DNA of 64,000 bases from Bradyrhizobium iriomotense (GTDB taxonomy: Bacteria > Pseudomonadota > Alphaproteobacteria > Rhizobiales > Xanthobacteraceae): NCBI RefSeq assembly GCF_018130765.1, contig NZ_JAFCJZ010000015.1:1-64000 (forward strand). The letters are read 5' to 3'. The notes below the pieces were generated by a model. It was not told where the DNA came from, ran no database searches, and was given only the letters and a program-made list of their open reading frames with translations. Positions 1 through 7,740 of the stretch are shown here, in pieces. Position 1 is the first letter of the stretch. The number at the start of each line of letters is the position of its first letter. A program made the position numbers and the translations under genes.

Positions 1-279
1 GCGAAGGTCAAGGCGTTCGATCCCGTCGGCATGGAGCAGGCCAAGGGTGAGCTGCCGAACATCACCTATTGCGAGGATGCCTATTCCTGCGCGCAAGGCG
101 CCGACGCGCTGGTCGTCGTCACCGAATGGGTGCAGTTCCGCGGCCTCGATCTCGACCGGCTGAAGAGCGTCATGGCGCAGCCCGTCGTCGTCGACCTCCG
201 CAATATCTACAGCCCCGAAGACATGCGCGCGGCCGGCTTCACCTATGAGAGCGTCGGCCGCCCGTCGGCGCGGGGCTGA
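1..279 (+). CDS. UDP-glucose 6-dehydrogenase, C-terminal part (truncated by window start)
   Basis: The reading frame is open from base 1, so only the last 92 residues are present. They match the C-terminal UDP-binding domain of UDP-glucose/GDP-mannose dehydrogenases: an FDPV segment near the start, an alternating hydrophobic strand ending VVVTEW, and a VVDLRNIY segment that corresponds to the family's D-x-RN motif. The enzyme oxidises UDP-glucose to UDP-glucuronate in two NAD-dependent steps, supplying exopolysaccharide or capsule precursors in the cytoplasm. The catalytic cysteine and the Rossmann domain lie outside the window. GDP-mannose dehydrogenase is an alternative from this fragment alone. 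The phosphomannomutase 3.6 kb downstream acts in related sugar-nucleotide metabolism. Confidence 0.85.
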   Translation, partial: AKVKAFDPVGMEQAKGELPNITYCEDAYSCAQGADALVVVTEWVQFRGLDLDRLKSVMAQPVVVDLRNIYSPEDMRAAGFTYESVGRPSARG

Positions 280-294
280 CAGCGACACACGATT

Positions 295-390
295 GTCATA
301 CCCCGCGAAGGCGGGGTATCCAGTACACACAGATCTCCGGAATGGCCGGGATCTAATTGACTGGATCGTCCGCCGCGCGCGGACGATGAC
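295..390. repeat. Intergenic palindromic repeat, about 96 bp
   Basis: It fills the gap between the dehydrogenase stop and hrpB. A perfect hairpin (ATACCCCGC, four-base loop, its complement) lies at 298-319, and a second GC-rich palindrome built on GTCCGC/GCGGAC lies at about 366-387. From memory this resembles a dispersed repeat common between Bradyrhizobium genes. It could act as a transcript 3' stabiliser or attenuator; no terminator T-run follows. Confidence 0.6.
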
Positions 391-402
391 GGACCGAGAC
401 TA

Positions 403-2877
403 TTGCCCCGCACTTTCGACACGCCCCTCCCGATCGATGCCGTGCTCGACGATTTGTCGCGCACGCTGGAGGCGCACAACGCGGCCGTGCTGGTGGCTCC
501 CCCGGGCGCCGGCAAGACCACGCGCGTGCCGCTGGCGCTGCTGGATGCGCCCTGGGCCAAAGGCAAAAAGATCATCGTGCTGGAGCCGCGCCGTATCGCC
601 GCGCGCGCCAGCGCCGACCGCATGGCCAAGTCGCTCGGCGAGCGCACCGGGGAGACCGTCGGCTACCGCGTGCGGTTCGGCTCGAAGATCTCGCGCGCGA
701 CCCGCATCGAGGTCGTGACCGAAGGCATCTTCACGCGCCAGATCCTCGACGATCCTGAATTGTCAGGCGTTGCCGCTATCCTGTTCGACGAATTCCACGA
801 GCGCTCGCTCGATGCCGACATGGGCCTCGCGCTGGCGCGCGATGCGCAAACCGGCCTGCGCGAGGATCTCCGCATCCTCGTGATGTCGGCCACGCTCGAT
901 GGCGCGCGTGTGGCAAAGCTGCTGGGCGAGGCGCCCGTCGTCGAAAGCGAGGGCCGCGCCTTTCCGGTCGAGACGCGCTATCTCGGCCGCAAGGCGGACG
1001 CACCGATCGAGCGGCAGATGGCGGATGCCATTGTCTCTGCGCTCCGCGCCGACAGCGGCTCGGTGCTGGCATTCCTGCCGGGCGCCGCCGAGATTCGCCG
1101 CACCCAGAATTTCCTTTCCGAGCGCGTGCAGGACGCCAGCATCGAGATCGTGCCGCTGTTCGGCGCGCTCGATGCCGCCGTGCAGGACCGCGCTATTGCT
1201 CCGGCGCCGAAGGGTACGCGAAAAGTGGTGCTGGCGACCTCGATCGCGGAGACCTCGCTGACCATCGAGGGCGTGCGCATCGTGGTCGATTCCGGTCTCG
1301 CCCGCGTGCCGCGCTACGAGCCCGACATTGGCCTGACCCGGCTCGAGACCGTGCGCGCCGCGCGCGCGGCGGTGGACCAGCGCCGCGGCCGCGCCGGCCG
1401 CACCGAGCCCGGCGTCTGCTACCGGCTCTGGGACGAGCCGCAGACGGCCTCGCTCGCGCCTTACACCCAGCCGGAAATCCTCAGCGCCGACCTGTCCTCG
1501 CTCGTGCTCGATCTCGCGCAATGGGGCGTCGCTGATCCCGCCGCGCTGTCCTTCCTCGATCCGCCGCCGCAGCCGGCCTGGAAAGAGGCAAAGAGCCTGC
1601 TCTCCGAGCTCAACGCGCTCGATACCGATGGCCGCATCACGGCGGAGGGCAAGAGCCTGCGCGCGCTGGCGTTGCCGCCACGGCTGGCGCGCATGATCGT
1701 GGATTCGCATCGCGCCGGCGAGGGCGAGGCCGCCGCCGAGATTGCGGCCATCATCACCGAGCGCGGGCTCGGCGGCGACAGTGTCGATCTCGAGCACCGG
1801 CGCGACCAGTTCCGCCGCGACCGCTCCCCGCGCGCCGCGAGCGCGCGCGATCTGGCGCGACGCTGGGCCTCGCAGGTGGCAGCGTCCGAGAAGGCGGGGC
1901 AACAGGAGGATCTCTCCACCGGCCTGATGCTGGCCTATGCCTTCCCGGACCGCGTCGCGCGCAATCGCGGCAATGGCAGCTTCGTGCTCGCCAATGGTCG
2001 CGGCGCCGCCGTGGAGCAGACGTCCTCGCTCGCCCGTGCGCCCTATATCGCAATCGGCGAGATGACGGGAACGGCGGCGAGCGGCCGCATCCTGCTTGCG
2101 GCGCAGATTACGCAGGACGAGATCGAGCTTCATTTCGCCGAGCATATCGGAACCGTCGACGAGATCTCCTTCGATCGCGGCGCGATGGCGCTGCGCGCAC
2201 GGCGCAAGCGCGCGCTGCATGCGATCACGCTCTCCGAGGCCACGCTTGCCGTGTCGCCTTCGGAAGACACCGCGCGCATCTTTGCGGACGGACTGATTGC
2301 CGCGGGCCTCGACCGGCTGCCCTGGTCGAAAGCCGCCAAGCAATGGCGCGACCGCGTCATGTTCCTGCGCAAGGCCGAGGGCGACAGCTGGCCGGATCTG
2401 TCCGACGACGGCCTGATTGCGCGGCGCGACGACTGGCTGGTGCCGGCGCTCTACGACAAGATCGCGGTCAAGGACATCTCCGCCGGCGATCTCTCCGATG
2501 CGCTGATGGCGCTGTTGCCGTGGGAGATGCGCGCACGGCTCGACCGCGAGGCGCCGACCCATTTCGAGGCGCCGACGGGGAGCGTGCTCGCGATCGACTA
2601 CGAGGCCGAGCAGGGGCCGACCATCGCGGTGCGTCTGCAGGAATTGTTCGGCCTCAACACCCATCCGTCAATCGCGGCCGGCAAGGTGCCCCTGGTGCTG
2701 GAATTGCTGTCGCCGGCACAGCGCCCGGTGCAGGTGACGCGCGACCTCCCCGGCTTCTGGCGCGGCAGCTACGCCGCCGTGCGCTCCGACCTGCGCGGCC
2801 GCTATCCGCGCCATCCCTGGCCGGACGATCCCGCGAGCGCACTGCCGACCCGGCGGGCGAAGCCGCGCGGGACGTGA
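403..2877 (+). CDS. hrpB: ATP-dependent helicase HrpB
   Basis: This 824-residue protein has the layout of the HrpB family of DEAH-type helicases. Motif I is PPGAGKT at residues 33-39. The DExH box reads DEFH at 129-132, the form typical of HrpB. A SAT motif III is near residue 162, and QRRGRAGR (motif VI) is in the second RecA domain. A helicase-associated segment and the HrpB C-terminal domain follow, ending in a basic tail. The start is TTG at 403: no in-frame ATG lies upstream, and the first residues (PRTFDTPLPIDAVL) fit the usual HrpB N-terminus. The biological role of HrpB is poorly defined. It stands alone here, flanked by repeats on both sides. Confidence 0.95.
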   Translation: MPRTFDTPLPIDAVLDDLSRTLEAHNAAVLVAPPGAGKTTRVPLALLDAPWAKGKKIIVLEPRRIAARASADRMAKSLGERTGETVGYRVRFGSKISRATRIEVVTEGIFTRQILDDPELSGVAAILFDEFHERSLDADMGLALARDAQTGLREDLRILVMSATLDGARVAKLLGEAPVVESEGRAFPVETRYLGRKADAPIERQMADAIVSALRADSGSVLAFLPGAAEIRRTQNFLSERVQDASIEIVPLFGALDAAVQDRAIAPAPKGTRKVVLATSIAETSLTIEGVRIVVDSGLARVPRYEPDIGLTRLETVRAARAAVDQRRGRAGRTEPGVCYRLWDEPQTASLAPYTQPEILSADLSSLVLDLAQWGVADPAALSFLDPPPQPAWKEAKSLLSELNALDTDGRITAEGKSLRALALPPRLARMIVDSHRAGEGEAAAEIAAIITERGLGGDSVDLEHRRDQFRRDRSPRAASARDLARRWASQVAASEKAGQQEDLSTGLMLAYAFPDRVARNRGNGSFVLANGRGAAVEQTSSLARAPYIAIGEMTGTAASGRILLAAQITQDEIELHFAEHIGTVDEISFDRGAMALRARRKRALHAITLSEATLAVSPSEDTARIFADGLIAAGLDRLPWSKAAKQWRDRVMFLRKAEGDSWPDLSDDGLIARRDDWLVPALYDKIAVKDISAGDLSDALMALLPWEMRARLDREAPTHFEAPTGSVLAIDYEAEQGPTIAVRLQELFGLNTHPSIAAGKVPLVLELLSPAQRPVQVTRDLPGFWRGSYAAVRSDLRGRYPRHPWPDDPASALPTRRAKPRGT

Positions 2878-2885
2878 GATGTCTT

Positions 2886-3021
2886 CTCCCTCGCCCCGCG
2901 CTTGCGGGGAGAGGGTTGGGGTGGGGGTTGTCTCCTCAGGCTCGTCTCCATCGATAGACCTGTACCCCCTCACCCGGATTGCTTCGCAATCCGACCTCTC
3001 CCCGCAGGCGGGGAGAGGTTT
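2886..3021. repeat. Composite palindromic repeat, 'CTCTCCCCGC' family, copy 1
   Basis: Two hairpins point towards each other. The left one is built on CCCCGC/GCGGGG followed by GAGAGGGTTGGGGT. The right one contains an ATTGCTTCGCAAT stem, then CCTCTCCCCGC paired with GCGGGGAGAGG. The outer sequences are mutually complementary, so the whole unit can fold into one long structure. Related copies occur at about 15.7, 21.9, 24.0, 46.1, 47.4 and 56.6 kb. It separates hrpB from the protease gene. Confidence 0.8.
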
Positions 3022-3144
3022 AAGTAGCCGCATTAACCGTACGCTCATCCTTTTCGCCAAAATGGCCAGGTTCTGGCCGCGGCTCCGCTCGCGGGCAGAC
3101 GGGTTGCGTGGTGAAATCGAGCATTCCGGCTCGGAAGTGGTGTG

Positions 3145-3657
3145 ATGCGTAACATTATGATCTTCGCGGCCATCATGATCGGCCTCGGCACCTTCATGGC
3201 GCAGATGGCGGACAAGATGAGCTCGGCGTCTGCCACCTCAGTGCCGCGCACGACAGTCGCTGTCGCCGCCGCAGCGCCGGCCGGAGGCCGCAGCCTCGCC
3301 ATTTCCCGCGATGGCCGTGGTCACTTCCAGACCGAGGGCCGGATTGACGGACAGCGCATCGGCTTCATGGTCGACACCGGCGCCTCCGTCGTCGCGCTGA
3401 ACGAGACATCGGCCGCCCGCTTCGGCCTGCGTCCCTCGCGCAGCGAATACAACGCCACCGTCTCCACCGCCAACGGCACCATCAAGGCCGCGCGCACCCG
3501 CATCGCCATGCTTGATGTCGGCGGCCTCATCGTGCGCGACGTCGATGCCATGGTGCTGCCCGACGAGGCATTGTCGGAAAACCTGCTCGGCCTGTCCTTC
3601 CTGTCCCGCCTCAAGCGCTTCGAATACGCCAACGGGCAGATGGTGCTGGAGCAGTAA
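3145..3657 (+). CDS. Retropepsin-like clan AA aspartic protease, membrane-anchored
   Basis: About 170 residues. An N-terminal hydrophobic segment (residues 3-20) is probably a signal anchor. A low-complexity Ala/Thr linker follows, then a single retropepsin-like domain with the active-site motif MVDTGAS near residue 77. A hydrophobic LIVRDVDAMVL strand and a LLGLSFLSRL segment follow, as in the bacterial TIGR02281/clan AA family. Such proteases work as dimers; physiological substrates in bacteria are mostly unknown. ATG at 3145 follows an in-frame GTG at 3142, and I chose the ATG. The gene stands alone, with a repeat upstream and a 200-bp gap before the phosphomannomutase. Confidence 0.85.
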   Translation: MRNIMIFAAIMIGLGTFMAQMADKMSSASATSVPRTTVAVAAAAPAGGRSLAISRDGRGHFQTEGRIDGQRIGFMVDTGASVVALNETSAARFGLRPSRSEYNATVSTANGTIKAARTRIAMLDVGGLIVRDVDAMVLPDEALSENLLGLSFLSRLKRFEYANGQMVLEQ

Positions 3658-3865
3658 TACGCGTCATGCGCTCCCTGGCGCGCTGACGAACGGCCATTCG
3701 CACCAAATTTTTGAACGGAACGAGCGCAAGTCCCGCGCAAGATTGCGTTTCGCCGTTACCAAACTGCCGCAATTATCGGCCATAAGCCTTCATTCCCGCC
3801 TTCCGCTGCGGCCCGGCATTCGCTAAGGCTGCATCAATTCCTGCCCTTTTCACGAGACTGTATCA

Positions 3866-5365
3866 ATGTTTCCCAAGCCGAAACCCGTCTTGCTGCCCAA
3901 CACCTACGCCTTCGAATCCGAGCCGATGGTGAAGCCTACCGGCTTTCGCGAATACGACGCGCGCTGGTTGTTCCAGAAGGAAATCAACCTGATGGGTGTG
4001 CAGGCGCTCGGCATGGGCCTGGGCGCACTGATCGCCGAGCTCGGCGTCAAGCAGGAGATCGTCACGGGCCACGACTTCCGCGGCTATTCGGCCTCGATCA
4101 AATATGCGCTGATCTCCGGCCTGATGGCGGCCGGCTGTAAGGTGCATGACATCGGCCTTGCGGTGACGCCGATGGCCTATTTCGCGCAGTTCGACCTCGA
4201 CGTGCCCTGCGTCGCCATGGTCACCGCCTCGCACAACGACAATGGCTGGACCGGCGTGAAGATGGGCGCCAACCGTCCGCTGACCTTCGGCCCCGACGAG
4301 ATGACGCGGCTGAAGGAGATCGTCCTCAACGCCGAGTTCAAGAACAAGGCCGGCGGCGCCTACCAGTTCCACGAGAATTATCCAGCGCGCTACATCGCCG
4401 ATCTCACCAATCGTCCGAAGCTGACGCGCAAGCTCAAGGTCGTCGCGGCCTGCGGCAACGGCACCGCCGGCGCGTTCGCGCCGCAGGTGTTGGAGGCGAT
4501 CGGTTGCGAGGTGATCCCGCTCGACACCGAGCTCGACCACACCTTCCCGAAATACAATCCGAATCCAGAAGACATGGAGATGCTGCACGCGATCCGCGAC
4601 GCGGTGCTGCATCACAAGGCCGATGTCGGGCTCGGCTTCGACGGTGACGGCGATCGCTGCGGTGTCGTCGACAACACCGGCGAGGAGATCTTTGCCGACA
4701 AGGTCGGCGTGATGCTGGCGCGCGACATGTCGGCGATCCACAAGGACGCGCAGTTCATCGTCGACGTGAAGTCCACCGGCCTCTTCATCACCGACCCGGT
4801 GCTGCAGAAGCAGGGGGCCAAGACCGCCTATTGGAAGACCGGCCATTCCTACATGAAGCGCCGCACCAACGAGACCGGCGCGCTCGCCGGCTTCGAGAAG
4901 TCGGGGCATTTCTTCTTCAACAAGCCGTATGGCCGCGGCTATGACGACGGCCTGGTGTCGGCGATCGCGATCTGCGACATGCTCGATCGCGCGCCCGGCA
5001 AGTCGATGGCGGACTTGAAGAACGCGCTGCCAAGAACCTGGTCGTCGCCGACCATGTCGCCGCATTGCGCCGACGAGGTCAAATACGGCGTCATCGACAA
5101 GGTGGTGAAGCATTTTGAAGGCCTGCAGGCCAAGGGCGCGAAGATCGGCGACCAGTCGATCCGCGATCTCGTCACCGTCAACGGCGTCCGCGTCACGGTC
5201 GAGGACGGCAGCTGGGGCCTGGTGCGCGCCTCCTCCAACAAGCCCGAACTCGTTGTCGTGGTCGAGAGCCCGGTCTCCGAGCAGCGCATGCACGACATGT
5301 TCGAGATGGTGAACAGCGTGCTGCGCACGCATCCCGAGGTCGGCGAGTACAATCAGACGATCTGA
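3866..5365 (+). CDS. Phosphomannomutase/phosphoglucomutase
   Basis: 499 residues of the alpha-D-phosphohexomutase superfamily. The phosphoserine loop reads VTASHND with the catalytic serine near residue 122. The metal-binding loop reads DGDGDR at about 258-263. A GEKSGH-like sugar-binding loop (GFEKSGH) is near 345, and a C-terminal domain 4 contains RASSNKPELVV. It interconverts hexose 1- and 6-phosphates, feeding GDP-mannose or UDP-glucose synthesis for envelope polysaccharides in the cytoplasm. The slightly longer length suggests the dual-specificity PMM/PGM type rather than phosphoglucosamine mutase. No gene symbol is given because manB, algC and noeK-type paralogues cannot be separated by eye. 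Confidence 0.93.
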   Translation: MFPKPKPVLLPNTYAFESEPMVKPTGFREYDARWLFQKEINLMGVQALGMGLGALIAELGVKQEIVTGHDFRGYSASIKYALISGLMAAGCKVHDIGLAVTPMAYFAQFDLDVPCVAMVTASHNDNGWTGVKMGANRPLTFGPDEMTRLKEIVLNAEFKNKAGGAYQFHENYPARYIADLTNRPKLTRKLKVVAACGNGTAGAFAPQVLEAIGCEVIPLDTELDHTFPKYNPNPEDMEMLHAIRDAVLHHKADVGLGFDGDGDRCGVVDNTGEEIFADKVGVMLARDMSAIHKDAQFIVDVKSTGLFITDPVLQKQGAKTAYWKTGHSYMKRRTNETGALAGFEKSGHFFFNKPYGRGYDDGLVSAIAICDMLDRAPGKSMADLKNALPRTWSSPTMSPHCADEVKYGVIDKVVKHFEGLQAKGAKIGDQSIRDLVTVNGVRVTVEDGSWGLVRASSNKPELVVVVESPVSEQRMHDMFEMVNSVLRTHPEVGEYNQTI

Positions 5366-5379
5366 GCGCCTGCGCGCGC

Positions 5380-6219
5380 TCAGCCACCGGGCGGGCCGAA
5401 CAGGGCGCGGAGCTTCGCGCCTGCGCCCTGCGCTTTCCAGGCATCGCCCAGCATCGCGATCCATTCGCCGAGCGCGATCCGGATCGGATTGAAGGATGCC
5501 GTTCCGCCAACGAGACCGAAGCGGAGCGGCTGGTCGGAGGGCTGCTCGGCAAAGGTCCCGAACAGGCGGTCGAATGCGATCAGGATGCCGCCATAGTTCT
5601 TGTCGAGGCACGGCTCGTTGCAGGCATGATGCACGCGATGGTGGCTCGGCGTGTTGAGCAGCCATTCGAGCACGCCGAGCGTCGGCGCGAAGTCGCTGTG
5701 GATGAAGAACTGGTAGAACAAATTGATCCCCAGCATCGACACGATCGCGAGGGGATGGAAGCCGAGCAGCGCGAGCGGCAGGAAGAATAGAAAATTGCCC
5801 GAGAGGTTGCCGGTCCAGCCGAGCCGGATCGCCGCGGTCAGGTTCAGCCGCGTCGTCGAGTGATGCACCGCATGCGTCGCCCACATCCAGCGAATCCGGT
5901 GCGAGGCGCGGTGCTGCCAGTAGTACAGGAACTCACTGCCGATGAATAAGCCGGCGAGCGCCGGCGGGCTGGTCTGCGCGAAGTCGAACAGGCGATGCTC
6001 GTACAGGAACGCGAACGGCACCGCGAGAATGCCGGCCTCGACCGCGCGTAGCAGGTTCTGCCCGAGGGCTACGCCGAACGATGCGACGCTTTCGCGCCAG
6101 TCGTGGGTCTCGCGATGCGCGAGCCGGCCGATGCCGTATTCGAGCAGCATCAGGCCGACCGCCGTCGCCAGGACCACGTGCCGCAGCGTCGGATCAAGCA
6201 GGAGTGAGGCGTAGCCCAC
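5380..6219 (-). CDS. Sterol desaturase / fatty acid hydroxylase family membrane protein
   Basis: 279 residues with several hydrophobic segments and the eight-histidine pattern of the family: HRASH near residue 103, HAVHH about 12 residues later, and HHRVHH near residue 193. These ligate a di-iron centre used for O2-dependent hydroxylation or desaturation of lipids. The substrate in bacteria is usually unknown; hopanoid, carotenoid and fatty-acid modification are all possible. It converges with the phosphomannomutase gene (14-bp gap). It is followed upstream on the same strand by two small secreted-protein genes, with only 9 bp to the next one, so co-transcription is possible. Confidence 0.88.
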   Translation of the reverse strand: MGYASLLLDPTLRHVVLATAVGLMLLEYGIGRLAHRETHDWRESVASFGVALGQNLLRAVEAGILAVPFAFLYEHRLFDFAQTSPPALAGLFIGSEFLYYWQHRASHRIRWMWATHAVHHSTTRLNLTAAIRLGWTGNLSGNFLFFLPLALLGFHPLAIVSMLGINLFYQFFIHSDFAPTLGVLEWLLNTPSHHRVHHACNEPCLDKNYGGILIAFDRLFGTFAEQPSDQPLRFGLVGGTASFNPIRIALGEWIAMLGDAWKAQGAGAKLRALFGPPGG

Positions 6220-6228
6220 AGCGTCCTC

Positions 6229-6549
6229 CTATTTCGGTGCGACGCCGGCGCTGACGGCGCTGTCCCTCAGCGCCTGAGCGCGGGGCAGGGCTTGTGCGCA
6301 GGTCGGGGTGAGCTGGCCGGCATGGGATTGCAGGCAGGCGAGGATGCGTCCGCCTCCCGGCGCGACATCGCTGCAAAGCCGGTCATAGTCGGCGCGGCAG
6401 GCCTGCATGACCGCTCGCGCTTCGCTCCGCATCTGCGGCGTGATCTGCATTTGCGGTTGGCTTTGGGCGAACGCGGACGTCGAGGCGCCGAGGGCGATGA
6501 TGGCCACAGCTCGCGGCAGGAAACGGAAAATCGATGACACGGTGCTCAT
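6229..6549 (-). CDS. Small secreted cysteine-rich repeat protein
   Basis: 106 residues with a clear signal peptide ending AFA at about residue 28. The mature part carries four cysteines in a C-x7-C-x12-C-x11-C-like pattern (ACRADYDRLC, ILACLQ, PTCAQAL). This resembles the cysteine-rich repeat family (Cys_rich_FGFR-like) seen in many short Bradyrhizobium periplasmic proteins. Function unknown; two disulphides in the periplasm are likely. The ATG at 6549 is preceded by AAAGG. It lies between the desaturase-like gene and another small secreted protein, next to a divergent two-component system. Confidence 0.7.
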   Translation of the reverse strand: MSTVSSIFRFLPRAVAIIALGASTSAFAQSQPQMQITPQMRSEARAVMQACRADYDRLCSDVAPGGGRILACLQSHAGQLTPTCAQALPRAQALRDSAVSAGVAPK

Positions 6550-6613
6550 CCTTTCTGATCAGAGGTGATGGACCGTCGCCGCCCGGGGCAGGCGCGGCGA
6601 CGGTCCGGCCCGC

Positions 6614-6835
6614 TCAGCGCGAAATCGTGCCGGTGCGGGTGTAGGTGTTGCCGGCCGGGCCGGTGCGGGTGACGTTGCGCGTGCAGCTTCCGTTGGCGCA
6701 GCTTCCCGTCGCGGTGACGCTGGAGGTGCCGCGCGGACCGGAGCCGGTCGCCGAGCGCGTCCAGGCATTGGCGTCGGCTGCGGCAGCAACCGACAGGGCG
6801 CCGATGACGAGGGAGGTGAGGAAGAACTTGGTCAT
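6614..6835 (-). CDS. Small secreted protein, Thr/Gly/Ser-rich
   Basis: 73 residues: a signal peptide (MTKFFLTSLVIGALSVAAAA, cleavage near ADANA) and a mature peptide of about 48 residues dominated by T, G, S and R. It contains one cysteine pair (GSCANGSC) and two similar GPxG(T/N) units (GPRGTSS, GPAGNTY). I do not recognise a family. AAGGAG is well placed before the ATG. Its promoter region is shared with the OmpR-type regulator at 7018, so it is a plausible target of that system. The mature peptide is basic and could bind envelope polymers; that is inference. Confidence 0.7.
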   Translation of the reverse strand: MTKFFLTSLVIGALSVAAAADANAWTRSATGSGPRGTSSVTATGSCANGSCTRNVTRTGPAGNTYTRTGTISR

Positions 6836-6951
6836 GATCGTCGTCTCCTTGTGGGGCTGCCGTGAGCGGGAGCCGTGAGGAGGAGACTGGCGCTACGGCG
6901 TCTGCACCGCTTTGCAGGAGCGAAACGTTTGTTAGGGCTTTGTCGGCCCCG

Positions 6952-6968
6952 TGTAACACTATGTAACA
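6952..6968. promoter_or_regulatory. Direct repeat TGTAACA-N3-TGTAACA, candidate response-regulator site
   Basis: Two exact 7-bp copies lie one helical turn apart (10 bp) about 50 bp upstream of the response-regulator start, in the region shared with the small secreted protein gene. OmpR/PhoB-type regulators typically bind such tandem half-sites. Autoregulation and control of the divergent secreted protein are inferred. Confidence 0.5.
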
Positions 6969-7017
6969 GGTGCGCCGGCGCCCTTGCGCGACGCGTGCCG
7001 TTGCCCACAATGCAGCC

Positions 7018-7740
7018 ATGAACACGCAAGCGGTCACGATTCTCATGGTTGAGGACGATCCAGAGATCAGCCGCCTCGTTGCCGACTTCATGCGACGCGA
7101 GGGGTTCGAGGTCGCCTGCGTCGCCGACGGCAAGGCGATGGACAACATGCTCCAGCGCGTGCGGCCCGACCTCGTCATCCTCGATCTGATGCTGCCGGGC
7201 GAGGACGGGCTCTCGATCTGCCGCCGCTTGCGCGCCGACGACTCTCTCCCGATCCTGATGCTGACCGCCAAGAGCGACGAGATCGATCGCGTCGTCGGCC
7301 TCGAGATGGGCGCGGACGATTACCTGACAAAACCGTTCGGGCCGCGCGAACTCTTGGCGCGCGTTCGTGCCATCCTGCGCCGCGCCAACGGGGCGCCGGC
7401 AAAGCCGCTGGTTCGGCGCTTCGCGTTCGACCGTTTTGTCATCGATCTCGACTCGCGCAGTGTCGAGACTGTCGAGAGCGAGGTCGTCGCGTTGCAATTG
7501 ACGAGCGCGGAGTTCGACTTGCTCGGCTGCTTCGTGCAGCGCCCGCGCCGGGTGCTGACGCGCGACCAGATCCTCGACTGGACCCGCGGCCGTTCGGCTG
7601 AGCCGTTCGACCGCACCGTCGACATGCTGATCTCGCGGCTGCGACGCAAGCTCGACGGCGCAAGCCCCGGCTCGAACCTGATCACGACGGTGCGCAATGG
7701 CGGCTACCTGTTTACCGCGACCGTGAAGCAGGTGTCGTGA
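7018..7740 (+). CDS. OmpR/PhoB-type response regulator
   Basis: 240 residues. The receiver domain is residues 5-120 with the acidic pocket (E12, D13, D14), the phosphorylated aspartate at D56 (ILDLMLPG), a conserved threonine in MLTAKS, and lysine in LTKPFG. A C-terminal OmpR-type winged helix follows, ending TTVRNGGYLFTATV. I chose the ATG at 7018 because the acidic pocket then begins at the usual distance; an in-frame GTG at 6970 would add 16 atypical residues. The stop overlaps the kinase start (TGATG), so the two are translationally coupled. Signal and targets are unknown. A TGTAACA direct repeat upstream suggests autoregulation. Confidence 0.95.
   Translation: MNTQAVTILMVEDDPEISRLVADFMRREGFEVACVADGKAMDNMLQRVRPDLVILDLMLPGEDGLSICRRLRADDSLPILMLTAKSDEIDRVVGLEMGADDYLTKPFGPRELLARVRAILRRANGAPAKPLVRRFAFDRFVIDLDSRSVETVESEVVALQLTSAEFDLLGCFVQRPRRVLTRDQILDWTRGRSAEPFDRTVDMLISRLRRKLDGASPGSNLITTVRNGGYLFTATVKQVS

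Noticed and set aside
763..2664. 633-codon open frame on the minus strand within hrpB
   Set aside because: It is antisense to a well-conserved helicase, has Arg/Gly/His-rich low-complexity composition, and reflects third-position GC bias of the real gene.
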